Source of the DNA: Chthoniobacterales bacterium | GTDB lineage: Bacteria > Verrucomicrobiota > Verrucomicrobiia > Chthoniobacterales > UBA6821 | Reading direction: 5' to 3' | Length of the DNA stretch: 64,000 nt | Assembly (NCBI GenBank): GCA_019747895.1 | Contig: JAIEQF010000008.1 | Coordinates: 1 to 64,000 of the forward strand | Shown: positions 8,147 through 15,180 of the stretch, one piece after another | Layout: every line of letters starts with the position of its first letter | How positions within the stretch are numbered: position 1 is the first letter of the stretch | Translations under genes and position numbers: made by a program | The notes under the pieces: generated by a model | The model's input: only the letters and a program-made list of their open reading frames with translations | The model's database searches: none | What the model was told of the DNA's origin: nothing

Positions 8147-8336
8147 AAGTTGTAGCCGCGCATTGCGGCGTCACTCCGGTGCTCGCGTCCTCGAGTATCA
8201 GAATACACTGCGGATCTGCGGTTGAACTCGCTCGCTCCCGCTCGGCTCGCCCTTGCGGGCTGCTTAAACAGCAGTCCATCCAGCGGCCGCCCGGCCCGCT
8301 GTATTCTCGTTTCTGGCACTGCATCGGCTACAACTT
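8147..8336. repeat. Palindromic element, copy 3 (intergenic, longer variant)
   Basis: The left half (about 8156-8210) matches the coding copies at 2326 and 14509 (CTCCGGTGCTCGCGTC, CGAGTAT.AG). The right end TGGCACTGCATCG also matches. Between them is extra GC-rich sequence with its own hairpins (AGAATACA..TGTATTCT). The ends AAGTTGTAGCCG (8147-8158) and CGGCTACAACTT (8325-8336) are a perfect 12-bp inverted repeat, with a sequence different from the arms of the other copies. A small open frame (8137-8397, 86 codons) reads the repeat in the same frame as the two enzymes. Confidence 0.85.
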
Positions 8337-8420
8337 CATTTTAATTAGGGGTGGAGCGTTGAGGCTGGCTGGTAGGCTCCCCGAGAATGGGCCCTAGCAG
8401 CAGCTCATTAACACTGCTAC

Positions 8421-8473
8421 TAAGAGAAAATTGCTGCGCTTCTAACGCGCTCTTCTCAATTTAATAAACTATA
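8421..8473. repeat. Relic right end of a Correia-like MITE
   Basis: TAAGAGAAAATTGCTGCGC..TAACGCGC..TTCTCAATTTAATA.ACTATA matches, with a few differences, the right half of the complete element at 9341-9505. No matching left end is found in the 8336-8420 interval. Together with copy 3 of the palindromic element it accounts for most of the gap between the two phosphatases; nothing else is seen in 8337-8564. Confidence 0.65.
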
Positions 8474-8564
8474 TTTTCCTTTTGCTGATGCTTTCTATTT
8501 TAAAAAAAAGCAAACAAAGATCTTGATTTCAAAAAAAAATGAAATACATTATCTAGCCCTTTTT

Positions 8565-9317
8565 ATGAAATATTATTCCCCCTACGGCCTAATTTTCCTT
8601 TTCTTTTTTTCTAATCTCTCTCTTGTTTGTTCTCAAGAGCCGACTCCGGAAAATCCTGCTCCAAGTGCGGTCGCGCCTCCTTATGGGAATCTTTTTAAGA
8701 CTACTTATTTAGATCTCTCTACTATTTATAATGATTTAACAGCAGAAGCCATTAATGACTTACTTCCCCCTCCTGTTGAAGGAACTGCTTCGTCTCAAGA
8801 TGATCAACACCTTCGTGAAAATGTCTTCGATGATGCTACAAAAAAGCAAATTCATGAGGCTAAAGATTCAGTGGATAGTATTTTTTCTTATTCCTATACA
8901 TTAGGTAATAATTTTTCTGCACACGATCTTCCTAAAACGAAGGCTCTTTTTGATAAAGTGGACGATGATGTGAGGTTGGCTATTTATATAGCCAAGAGAT
9001 TTTATGGTCGTCGCCGACCAATGCATTCTAGTGGGTATTGCTATCCTAGTGGTCATTCTACGAGAGCTTTTCTTTGGGATACTCTCTTAGTAGAAGTTTT
9101 TCCTAATGATAAAAGTGAATTAGAAACTCAAGCAAAGGTAAAAGCTTGGAATCGAGTGATCTTAGGACGTCATTATCCTGCAGATATTTATGCAGGAAGA
9201 GCATTTGGAATATACTTAGCTCAACAGCTTTTAGATAATCCTGATTTTCAGCAAGCATGGCAAGCAGCTCAAGAAGAGATGAAAGCTTCTGTAGAGGCGA
9301 GTAAGCATTCAGGTTAG
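8565..9317 (+). CDS. Secreted PAP2-family acid phosphatase (paralog 2)
   Basis: Signal peptide from the ATG at 8565 (KYYSPYGLIFLFFFSN, likely cleavage after LVCSQ), then a Pro/Ala-rich linker and a PAP2 domain. The three motifs are KRFYGRRRP, YPSGHSTRAF and NRVILGRHYPADI, again with Asn where Ser is usual. The 250-residue mature-size protein aligns along its length with the product at 7256 (TRAFLW, TLLVE, KAWNRV), so the two arose by tandem duplication later split by repeats. An upstream start at 8523 would precede the signal with 14 polar residues and is less likely. Probably a periplasmic non-specific acid phosphatase. Confidence 0.87.
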   Translation: MKYYSPYGLIFLFFFSNLSLVCSQEPTPENPAPSAVAPPYGNLFKTTYLDLSTIYNDLTAEAINDLLPPPVEGTASSQDDQHLRENVFDDATKKQIHEAKDSVDSIFSYSYTLGNNFSAHDLPKTKALFDKVDDDVRLAIYIAKRFYGRRRPMHSSGYCYPSGHSTRAFLWDTLLVEVFPNDKSELETQAKVKAWNRVILGRHYPADIYAGRAFGIYLAQQLLDNPDFQQAWQAAQEEMKASVEASKHSG

Positions 9318-9340
9318 CTAAGTTTGGCTAGGCTGCAAAT

Positions 9341-9505
9341 TATAGTGTATTAAATTGAAAAGGGCACGCCATAAGCTTGCTCTTTTTCCTTAGGGCTACG
9401 TTCTCAGATTTTACGTTATCTTCGGATAGCGTCTCAATCTTCGGCCTTGCCCTAAGAAAAAATTTCTGCGCCTTTAACGCGCCCTTTTCAATTTAATACA
9501 CTATA
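9341..9505. mobile_element. Correia-like MITE (TA-flanked, 25-bp perfect inverted ends)
   Basis: Starts TATAGTGTATTAAATTGAAA and ends with its exact complement: 25 bp are perfectly inverted at 9341-9365 and 9481-9505. An internal hairpin (CTTAGGGC/GCCCTAAG) encloses a core with CGTTCTCA, ACGTTATC, GATAGCG and CTTCGGCCT, shared with the element at 9941-10106. The TATAGTG.ATTAA ends and TA target resemble Neisseria Correia elements, which are mariner/IS630-type MITEs. It has no coding capacity. Confidence 0.85.
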
Positions 9506-9530
9506 GTAAAACCTCTCTGATTTGACCTGT

Positions 9531-9580
9531 AGCTTCGTTTGATAGGAGGGGTGCTATGACCGTAGCGGCTGAAAACCTGA
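9531..9580. repeat. Hairpin repeat shared with 41345-41390
   Basis: TCGTTTGATAGG..GGTGCTATGACCGTAGCGGCTGAAA resembles TCGTTTGTTGAGG..GGTGCTATGAGCATAGTGCCTGAAA at 41 kb. In both the GGTGCTA word pairs with the following TAG.G.C. Similarity continues weakly downstream (ATATCAA, GTTGCTA). The role is unknown; both copies lie between genes. Confidence 0.5.
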
Positions 9581-9731
9581 TTTTTTGAAACCTGATTTTT
9601 CAATAAAACATCCAGAATATCAAGCCGTTGCTAATAATATTTGATTTTTAATTGAATAAGGTGCTCGGCAGTTTTTTCTGTAGAAAAGAGTCAAATTTCT
9701 CTCGTTCTTCTCATGAAAACCCATCACTTTT

Positions 9732-10162
9732 CATTGCTGTGGAAGATAAGAAATAAAATTTGAAAATAGAAATCCAACAACTCTCCAGAAAGTCCTGCGC
9801 CAGGTTGAAAGGTTGAAAAGTTGAGGGGTTGAAAGGACTTCTTTTGTAAAAAGAGAGTCACCTGACTTTGAGCCTCCTTTCAACCTCTCAACCCTTCAAC
9901 AGCTGCGAAGCAGCGCTCAACCAAGACTATTCCTAGCTGCTATAGTCAAATTACTTAGAACTTACAAGCAATTGACTTGTCCTTTTTAGGAAAAGACTGC
10001 GTTCTCATCCCGTCACGTTATCGTTTAGATAGCGCTGGGTCTTCGGCCTGGCCTTTTCTAAAAATTCCTGCGTTCTTCCCTGTAATTTCTAAGTAATTTG
10101 ACTATATCGGATTTCATCAAAAGAGAAATCAATCTTTTTAAATTTATTTTGGACAAGAGTGA
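9732..10162. mobile_element. Element B copy 1 (non-coding, inverted ends GCTGTCC/GGACAAGAGTGA), interrupted by a nested MITE
   Basis: The reverse complement matches 33431-33690 almost base for base: AATTTAAAAAG, GAGCGCTGCTTCGCAGCTG, the GGTTGAGAGGTTGAAAGG words and GGAGCAGGAC or its variant. The match is broken only by the MITE at 9941-10106. The remaining sequence is non-coding. Inner arms are made of repeated GGTTGAAA/TTTCAACC words, so the element folds back. Confidence 0.85.
9941..10106. mobile_element. Correia-like MITE nested in element B
   Basis: Perfect 20-bp inverted ends: TATAGTCAAATTACTTAGAA at 9941-9960 and its complement at 10087-10106. Length (166 bp) and core (CGTTCTCA, ACGTTATC, GATAGCG, CTTCGGCCT) match the element at 9341. 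The empty site survives in the other element-B copy: there CTAGCTGC-TA-TCGG is continuous (near 33488), here the same flanks are separated by the MITE with TA on each side, a direct record of insertion at a TA dinucleotide. Confidence 0.9.
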
Positions 10163-10188
10163 TATACCATTTACTGTTGAAATCTAAT

Positions 10189-10197
10189 GGGGGGGGG
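10189..10197. other. G9 homopolymer tract in an upstream region
   Basis: Nine consecutive G at 10189-10197 in an otherwise AT-rich stretch, 228 bp before the start of the giant SUMF1 protein. The remainder of 10163-10424 is AT-rich and holds no gene, repeat or clear promoter that I can recognise. Such tracts are slippage-prone; an effect on expression here is speculation. Confidence 0.5.
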
Positions 10198-10424
10198 CGC
10201 AAATGTAACAATATTCCGAGCTTCTATTTTTTTTTGACTGCTTTTATTCCTTTTTGAAGTCTTGCCGTTGTATAAGTTAGGATTTTTTACCCTGTTGCAA
10301 TAAAGATGGAAACGTTTATTAGGAAGGTAAAAAATTAAAATAAAATTTGCGCTTATCAAAAATTCTATTAGATTTTAGCGTCTTTTAAAATTGTTAAAAG
10401 AAAGCCCCCTCTACGGAACTCCTT

Positions 10425-13400
10425 ATGCTTTTCCCTCAAAAAAAATTCTTCTTAGCCCTTCTTGCTACCACTTCACTTTTTGGAAGCACTCTCTTTTCTC
10501 AACAAGCTCCTCCTGCTGGAACCCAGTCTGTTATTAGCGTTTCGGACTACACCGAGTTCTTGAATTGCGTTGCAGCAACAGATACTTATGGCGTCTATAA
10601 TCCAAAAATGGGAGAGGATGCAGGCATCGGTTCTATTATCACTCGTTCGGGAAAGCCTGGAAGTTACACTTACAACGACAATCCTGAGAAAGCTTCCTTT
10701 CCGGTTACTTATGTCTCTCAGGTTTCTGCAATGCGCTATTGCAACTGGAAATCACATCACGGCGCCTTTGGTCTTCAAGATAGCACGACGACCGAAACAG
10801 GATCTTACGATTTAACAGCATTTGATCAAGGTGCCGACATTGCTACCGTTATCTTAACACCAGGCGCGAATTTTTTTCTTCCAACCAATGATCTCATCGA
10901 CACAACGTTTCAAGATGCCAGCACTCAAAGTTGCGATCCTTATCTTGCCTCGAGTCGCTTAGGATTTTGCATAGGAACATGGAGTTCTACTTCTTCTTCG
11001 AATGCGGCTAGCGGAGATAGTGGCGCTCTCAACCAAGCTGGAGCTGGTGGTGTCAACGGCAGTGGTTCATTAGGAAATGCGTCAGGTTCTGCTCCTACCG
11101 CTACCTCGAAAGCTCATGATGTAACTCTTAAGACTACGACTCCATCAACAGGGATTTCAATGCTCAGAGATGCGGTACCAGCCAATAGCAATCAAATCAA
11201 TATCAGTCTTGTCCAGGTAGGTGCTCCTAATAATCCTGCCGATCTTTCATCTACGAACAGTGGGACAACCAATGGTTATGGTGCGGTATTGATGCCTTAT
11301 CAAATTGGAACTTATGATGTCAAAGCTTCTGAATACTGTGCCTTCTTGAATGCAGTCGCTAAGAAAAGTGACCCTCATGGTCTTTACAATACCAACATGA
11401 CATCAGATCCTGATGTTGCCTGTATTACTCGTTCCGGAGATGCTATTAGCGGTTACACTTACGTTCCCATCGATGGTCGAAAAGATTTTCCAATCACCTA
11501 TGTTGGTTGGTTTGCTGCAACACGATTTTGTAACTGGCTAGAGAATGGCCAGCCGACAGGAGATCAGACTAATGGGGTAACAGAAAACGGAGCTTTTGTT
11601 GCAGGGGTACCTGTGCAGGGAGCAGCTTGGTCGCTCCCAACCGAAGATCAGTGGTATAAGGCAGCCTATTATCTTCCATCAACTAATAATACTTCCGGAA
11701 AGTATTGTTCTTTTGGAACAGATAGCAACGATGCACCAGGAAATAAATGGGAAGAGGCAGTTGTTGCCAATAGAGCCAATTACTCTCTCAATGGTATTGT
11801 TACAACGTCAACTCAACCGCGATTGACTCCTGTTGGATCTTTCAAATCATCAGCAAGTCCGTGGGGTGCTTATGACATGGCAGGAGAGGTGAATCAGTGG
11901 ACTTCTACCTTTGATGCAAGTGGAAATAATGTGATCATTCGAGGTGGATCTTGGAAATCTCAGACCAGTGCTGAACTGAAATCAACAACCCGCTTCACTA
12001 ACCCAGTGCTAGGAGGTTCTACAGTTGGATTCCGCGTGGTTTATAATATTCCTCCTCCTCCGAGAGTGACTCACCTTGATATGATGAAGGATCTTGTTCC
12101 TGTTGGTGATCCTAATAATACTGCCGATACGCCTATAGCTCCAGGAGTCCCTGGTTTTGGATCAGTGCCAACAGTCTATCAAATTGAAAAATATGATGTC
12201 ACAGCCGAACAATATTGCATGTTCTTAAATGCTGTAGCAACTCATGCTGATCCACATGCTCTCTACAATCTAAAGATGGCAACAGATTCCGATGTTGCCT
12301 GCATTATCCGCTATGGTAACCTCAATAGAGGATATAGCTATTTTACTATTCCTGGACGAGAAAAGTTTCCTATCACTTATGTAAACGCGTTTGCAACGCT
12401 AAGGTTTTGCAATTGGTTGGCACATGATCAACCAATCGGATATGAGTCTCCCGAAACGACCGAAACTGGATCTTTCAATCAAGATGATCAAGGAGCCTTT
12501 AGCATTGCAACAAATAATCCAAAATGGCTTCTTCCAACTGAAGACCAATGGTACAAGGCTGCCTATTACCAACCAGCTAAGGATGGGAGCAGTGGTTTCT
12601 ACTGTAGTTTTGGAACAGGAAGTTATGACCCTCCTGTGAATAGTCTTTCCACCATAAGCAACTCAGCAAACTATTGCCTCAACAGCGTCTTCACAACACC
12701 GACTCAACCTCGCCTGACTGCTGTTGGAACATTTACAAAAACAACGAGTCCTTGTGGTGCTTATGACATGGCAGGAGATGTGAGTCAGTGGACTATGACG
12801 ACTATTCTTTCTGACCCTAACAGCTTTGTTGTTCGTGGTGGTTCTTGGCAGTCAACAAGCTTTCAAGGCCTTCGTTTTTCAGCAGCTCTCTTCGTAGATG
12901 CTGGGAGCAGCAGTAGCACAACTGGATTTCGTGTTATCTATAACGTTCCGCCGCCACCGCCGACCCCAACACAGGTTGCGACCACTATTTTTCAAAATGT
13001 TACTAAAACTCTCTATACTGATGGCAAATCTCTTGTCACGCTCCATGCTACTACTCAAGATGGCTCAAATCCTTTCTTTGGCTACATCACTGGACCGTTT
13101 ATGGGAGGAATTTATAAGTGGGTTCTCAGTGGTTTAACTTTAGTCTTCAGAAATATTTGTCTTTTCTTTCAAAAATTACTTACTGCAATCCTGCCCGATG
13201 GGATGATGAAGACATTAAGTGGATGGTTTAGAGGATTTTTTAACTTCTTCTTTAAATCAATTGGAGTAGAAACTGAAGCAGGAGCTGACTTTGCTGAAAT
13301 TGGCTTATGGGATTCTATGATGACCACTGGAGGAGAATATACCATGATGGCCACAAATCCTCCATTGGCTTTAGCCATCATGCTTGCAGGAATTCTAACT

Positions 13401-13505
13401 TATGCAGCTTATGAAGATCTTCAGCAAAGTGATCCAAGAGCTGGAATCACTTTCGCTACTTTTGATATTGGATATATTATAGGAATTATCCGATGTTTCT
13501 TGTAG
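10425..13505 (+). CDS. Secreted three-repeat SUMF1/formylglycine-generating-enzyme-like protein with hydrophobic C-terminal tail
   Basis: The 1026-residue protein opens with a signal peptide (KKFFLALLATTSLFGSTLFS). A first, degenerate SUMF1-like unit covers about 35-235. Two fuller units follow at about 258-545 and 555-840, each with YQIxxYDV, CNWL, LPTEDQWYKAAYY, GAYDMAG.V.QWT, RGGSW and GFRV.YN. A Pro-rich linker leads to a C-terminal region (about 880-1026) with several hydrophobic segments, which may anchor it. SUMF1 folds include formylglycine-generating enzymes and many non-catalytic or ligand-binding relatives; without a sulfatase nearby the enzymatic role is doubtful. A single-unit relative is at 19357-20526. 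Start chosen because it directly begins the signal peptide. Confidence 0.8.
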   Translation: MLFPQKKFFLALLATTSLFGSTLFSQQAPPAGTQSVISVSDYTEFLNCVAATDTYGVYNPKMGEDAGIGSIITRSGKPGSYTYNDNPEKASFPVTYVSQVSAMRYCNWKSHHGAFGLQDSTTTETGSYDLTAFDQGADIATVILTPGANFFLPTNDLIDTTFQDASTQSCDPYLASSRLGFCIGTWSSTSSSNAASGDSGALNQAGAGGVNGSGSLGNASGSAPTATSKAHDVTLKTTTPSTGISMLRDAVPANSNQINISLVQVGAPNNPADLSSTNSGTTNGYGAVLMPYQIGTYDVKASEYCAFLNAVAKKSDPHGLYNTNMTSDPDVACITRSGDAISGYTYVPIDGRKDFPITYVGWFAATRFCNWLENGQPTGDQTNGVTENGAFVAGVPVQGAAWSLPTEDQWYKAAYYLPSTNNTSGKYCSFGTDSNDAPGNKWEEAVVANRANYSLNGIVTTSTQPRLTPVGSFKSSASPWGAYDMAGEVNQWTSTFDASGNNVIIRGGSWKSQTSAELKSTTRFTNPVLGGSTVGFRVVYNIPPPPRVTHLDMMKDLVPVGDPNNTADTPIAPGVPGFGSVPTVYQIEKYDVTAEQYCMFLNAVATHADPHALYNLKMATDSDVACIIRYGNLNRGYSYFTIPGREKFPITYVNAFATLRFCNWLAHDQPIGYESPETTETGSFNQDDQGAFSIATNNPKWLLPTEDQWYKAAYYQPAKDGSSGFYCSFGTGSYDPPVNSLSTISNSANYCLNSVFTTPTQPRLTAVGTFTKTTSPCGAYDMAGDVSQWTMTTILSDPNSFVVRGGSWQSTSFQGLRFSAALFVDAGSSSSTTGFRVIYNVPPPPPTPTQVATTIFQNVTKTLYTDGKSLVTLHATTQDGSNPFFGYITGPFMGGIYKWVLSGLTLVFRNICLFFQKLLTAILPDGMMKTLSGWFRGFFNFFFKSIGVETEAGADFAEIGLWDSMMTTGGEYTMMATNPPLALAIMLAGILTYAAYEDLQQSDPRAGITFATFDIGYIIGIIRCFL

Positions 13506-13540
13506 AAAAGCCTGCGCTCGTGAGATAAGCTCTCTTCTTT

Positions 13541-14983
13541 ATGACAAAGAGTATTGGTATCGGCCTTGCAGGCTTTGGAACCGTAGGAGCAGGAGTCTTT
13601 GATTACCTGCAACATCAGAGTGATCTTCTAGCCCAGCGTTCTGGATTTCGTTTTGACGTTCGTTCCATCGTCGTTCGTGATTTAAAAAAAAATCGTGATG
13701 TTGCTGCTCCGAGTTCACTTTTTACGACTTCTTGGCGTGATCTTCTAAAAGACCCTGAGATCAAAATTGTAGTGGAACTTTTGGGAGGAACAACCGATGC
13801 CCTTGATTTAATCAAGGCAGCCATTGAATCAGGTCGCATGGTCGTGACGGGCAACAAAGCCTTGCTCGCAGAGCATGGTCAGGAAATTTTTGCTCTTGCA
13901 AAAAAACATGATGTTCCCATTTTTTATGAAGCTGCGGTCGCTGGTGGCATTCCGATCATCCAAAGCTTGCGAGATGCTTTTGTCGGAAATCGTATTGAGT
14001 CGATTCATGGCATTCTCAATGGGACGAGCAATTACATCCTCTCTCGCATGCAAGAGGCAGGACTCGACTACAAAGCCGCTCTAGCAGAGGCTACAGAGCT
14101 TGGTTATGCAGAAGCAGACCCTACACTCGACATTAATGGGGGAGATGCCGCGCACAAAGCAATTATTTTGGCGGCACTGGCGTATGGATTTTGGGTGAAG
14201 CCTGAAGCAATTCGTGTCGATGGAATTGAAGAGGTAACTGCAACAGATATTGCTTTTGCACGCAATCTCGGTTACCACATCAAACTCTTGGCAACGATTC
14301 GTTCCGCACCAGATGATTCGATTGAGGTGACCGTTGCACCTACGCTCATTTCTAAAAATAGCGTCTTGGCCTCAGTGAATGGGGTTTTTAATGCTATTGC
14401 TGTCAAAGGAGATCTTGTGGGAGATGCTCTTTTTTATGGGAGAGGTGCGGGTCGTAAACCGACAGCAAGTTCTGTAATCGGAGATCTCGTTGAAGCTGCT
14501 TTTATGTTAGACCTCTTGCATAACTCTACTGCTAACGCGCATTGTGGCGTCGCTCCGGTGCTCGCGTCATCGAGTATTAGATATACACTCAGCCGCTGCG
14601 CGCCGGAGGCTCCTGGCACTGCATCGCCAGCAGCGATTTCTGCAAGAGGTCTGTTGGACTCATCACGTCGGCATGTTGGCTTTGCCTCACACACGCTCTA
14701 TGGAGCTAGCCGTGCTGCTACTGACATTTGTTCTTATTACTATTTGCGATTAACAGTCGAAGACCAACCGGGCGTGCTTGGAAAAATCGCAACGCTTCTC
14801 GGCGCTGCTGAGATCGGCATCGCCTCTGCCATTCAGCCTGAATCACTGGAAGGCTCAGAAACATCTCTTGTCTTTATGACGCATCAAGCATCATACGGAA
14901 TGATGCGTTCAGCTCTGAAAGAAATTGAAAAGCTGGCTTGTGTTAAAGCGAAGCCTGTGATCTTCAATGTTGAGGCGGTTTAA
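13541..14983 (+). CDS. hom: Homoserine dehydrogenase with in-frame repeat insertion
   Basis: NAD(P)H reduction of aspartate semialdehyde to homoserine. The nucleotide site is GLAGFGTVGAGV (7-18); the catalytic domain shows GILNGTSNYIL, EADPTLDINGGDAAHK and GRGAGRKPTASSVIGD. A C-terminal ACT domain starts at YYLRLTVEDQPGVLGKIA. At 480 residues it is some 45 longer than the usual ~430. The surplus is the palindromic element at 14509-14652 (about residues 324-371), placed after the catalytic domain and before the ACT domain. Catalytic residues are undisturbed. thrC and lysC follow on the same strand, giving a threonine-pathway cluster; a hairpin separates hom from thrC. Confidence 0.95.
   Translation: MTKSIGIGLAGFGTVGAGVFDYLQHQSDLLAQRSGFRFDVRSIVVRDLKKNRDVAAPSSLFTTSWRDLLKDPEIKIVVELLGGTTDALDLIKAAIESGRMVVTGNKALLAEHGQEIFALAKKHDVPIFYEAAVAGGIPIIQSLRDAFVGNRIESIHGILNGTSNYILSRMQEAGLDYKAALAEATELGYAEADPTLDINGGDAAHKAIILAALAYGFWVKPEAIRVDGIEEVTATDIAFARNLGYHIKLLATIRSAPDDSIEVTVAPTLISKNSVLASVNGVFNAIAVKGDLVGDALFYGRGAGRKPTASSVIGDLVEAAFMLDLLHNSTANAHCGVAPVLASSSIRYTLSRCAPEAPGTASPAAISARGLLDSSRRHVGFASHTLYGASRAATDICSYYYLRLTVEDQPGVLGKIATLLGAAEIGIASAIQPESLEGSETSLVFMTHQASYGMMRSALKEIEKLACVKAKPVIFNVEAV
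14509..14652. repeat. 144-bp protein-coding palindromic element, copy 2 (in homoserine dehydrogenase)
   Basis: Ends AGACCTCTTGCA (14509-14520) and TGCAAGAGGTCT (14641-14652) are perfect inverted repeats. Pairing continues inward through AACTC/GAtTT and GCTaaCG/CGCCAGC. Length and reading phase equal those of copy 1 in the decarboxylase, with about 14 differences over the 131 best-aligned bases. The outer arm sequence differs from copy 1 (CCTCTTGCA versus CTTCTTTGA) but remains self-complementary. It encodes a peptide containing GVAPVLASSSI, YTLSRCAPEAPGT and ASPAA. Confidence 0.94.
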
Positions 14984-15023
14984 CTAGATCTGAAAAATGA
15001 CGGAGTCATTTTTAGATCTAGTT
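14982..15023 (+). terminator. Strong hairpin after hom
   Basis: AACTAGATCT.AAAAATGAC, a GGA loop, then GTCATTTTT.GATCTAGTT: a 20-bp stem with one mismatch starting at the hom stop codon. There is no T-run after it. The inner part (AAAATGAC.GAGTCATTTT) is shared with 23061-23100 while the outer arms differ. It could act as a terminator or mRNA-stabilising hairpin. Confidence 0.65.
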
Positions 15024-15180
15024 AGTTCGCCGTTCGCAGTTGGCAGAAAATTTAAAATGAAACGCTTTATGAAAAAGAAAAATCTTTTTCACTCCGCCAT
15101 TATAAAATAGCATAAACTTTTCTGATGAAGCAACGAGCTGAACATAACTGCGAACCACCAACTGTGAACTGTCAACTGCC
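15024..15180. repeat. Fold-back repeat of AACTG/CAGTT words overlapping the thrC start
   Basis: The left arm (15025-15046) reads GTTCGCCGTTCGCAGTTGGCAG. The right arm (15146-15180) is built of AACTGCGAACCACC, AACTGTGAACTG and TCAACTGCC, its degenerate complement. Similar words occur at 23220-23247 and in the livM start region (30315-30345). The right arm lies inside the thrC frame and encodes its first residues. Confidence 0.65.

Noticed and set aside
8137-8397. 86-codon open frame as an independent gene
   Set aside because: It consists almost wholly of the palindromic element, so the frame is best explained by the repeat's coding bias. There is no ribosome-binding site or known domain.
9531-9580. 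Fluoride or other known riboswitch
   Set aside because: The GATAGGAGGG start is suggestive, but the conserved loops are missing and no transporter or metabolic gene follows on the same strand at a proper distance.
9341-10106. Integron attC sites
   Set aside because: The palindromes have conserved centres and variable arms, which recalls attC, but they lack the RYYYAAC/GTTRRRY boxes and show TA-flanked MITE ends.
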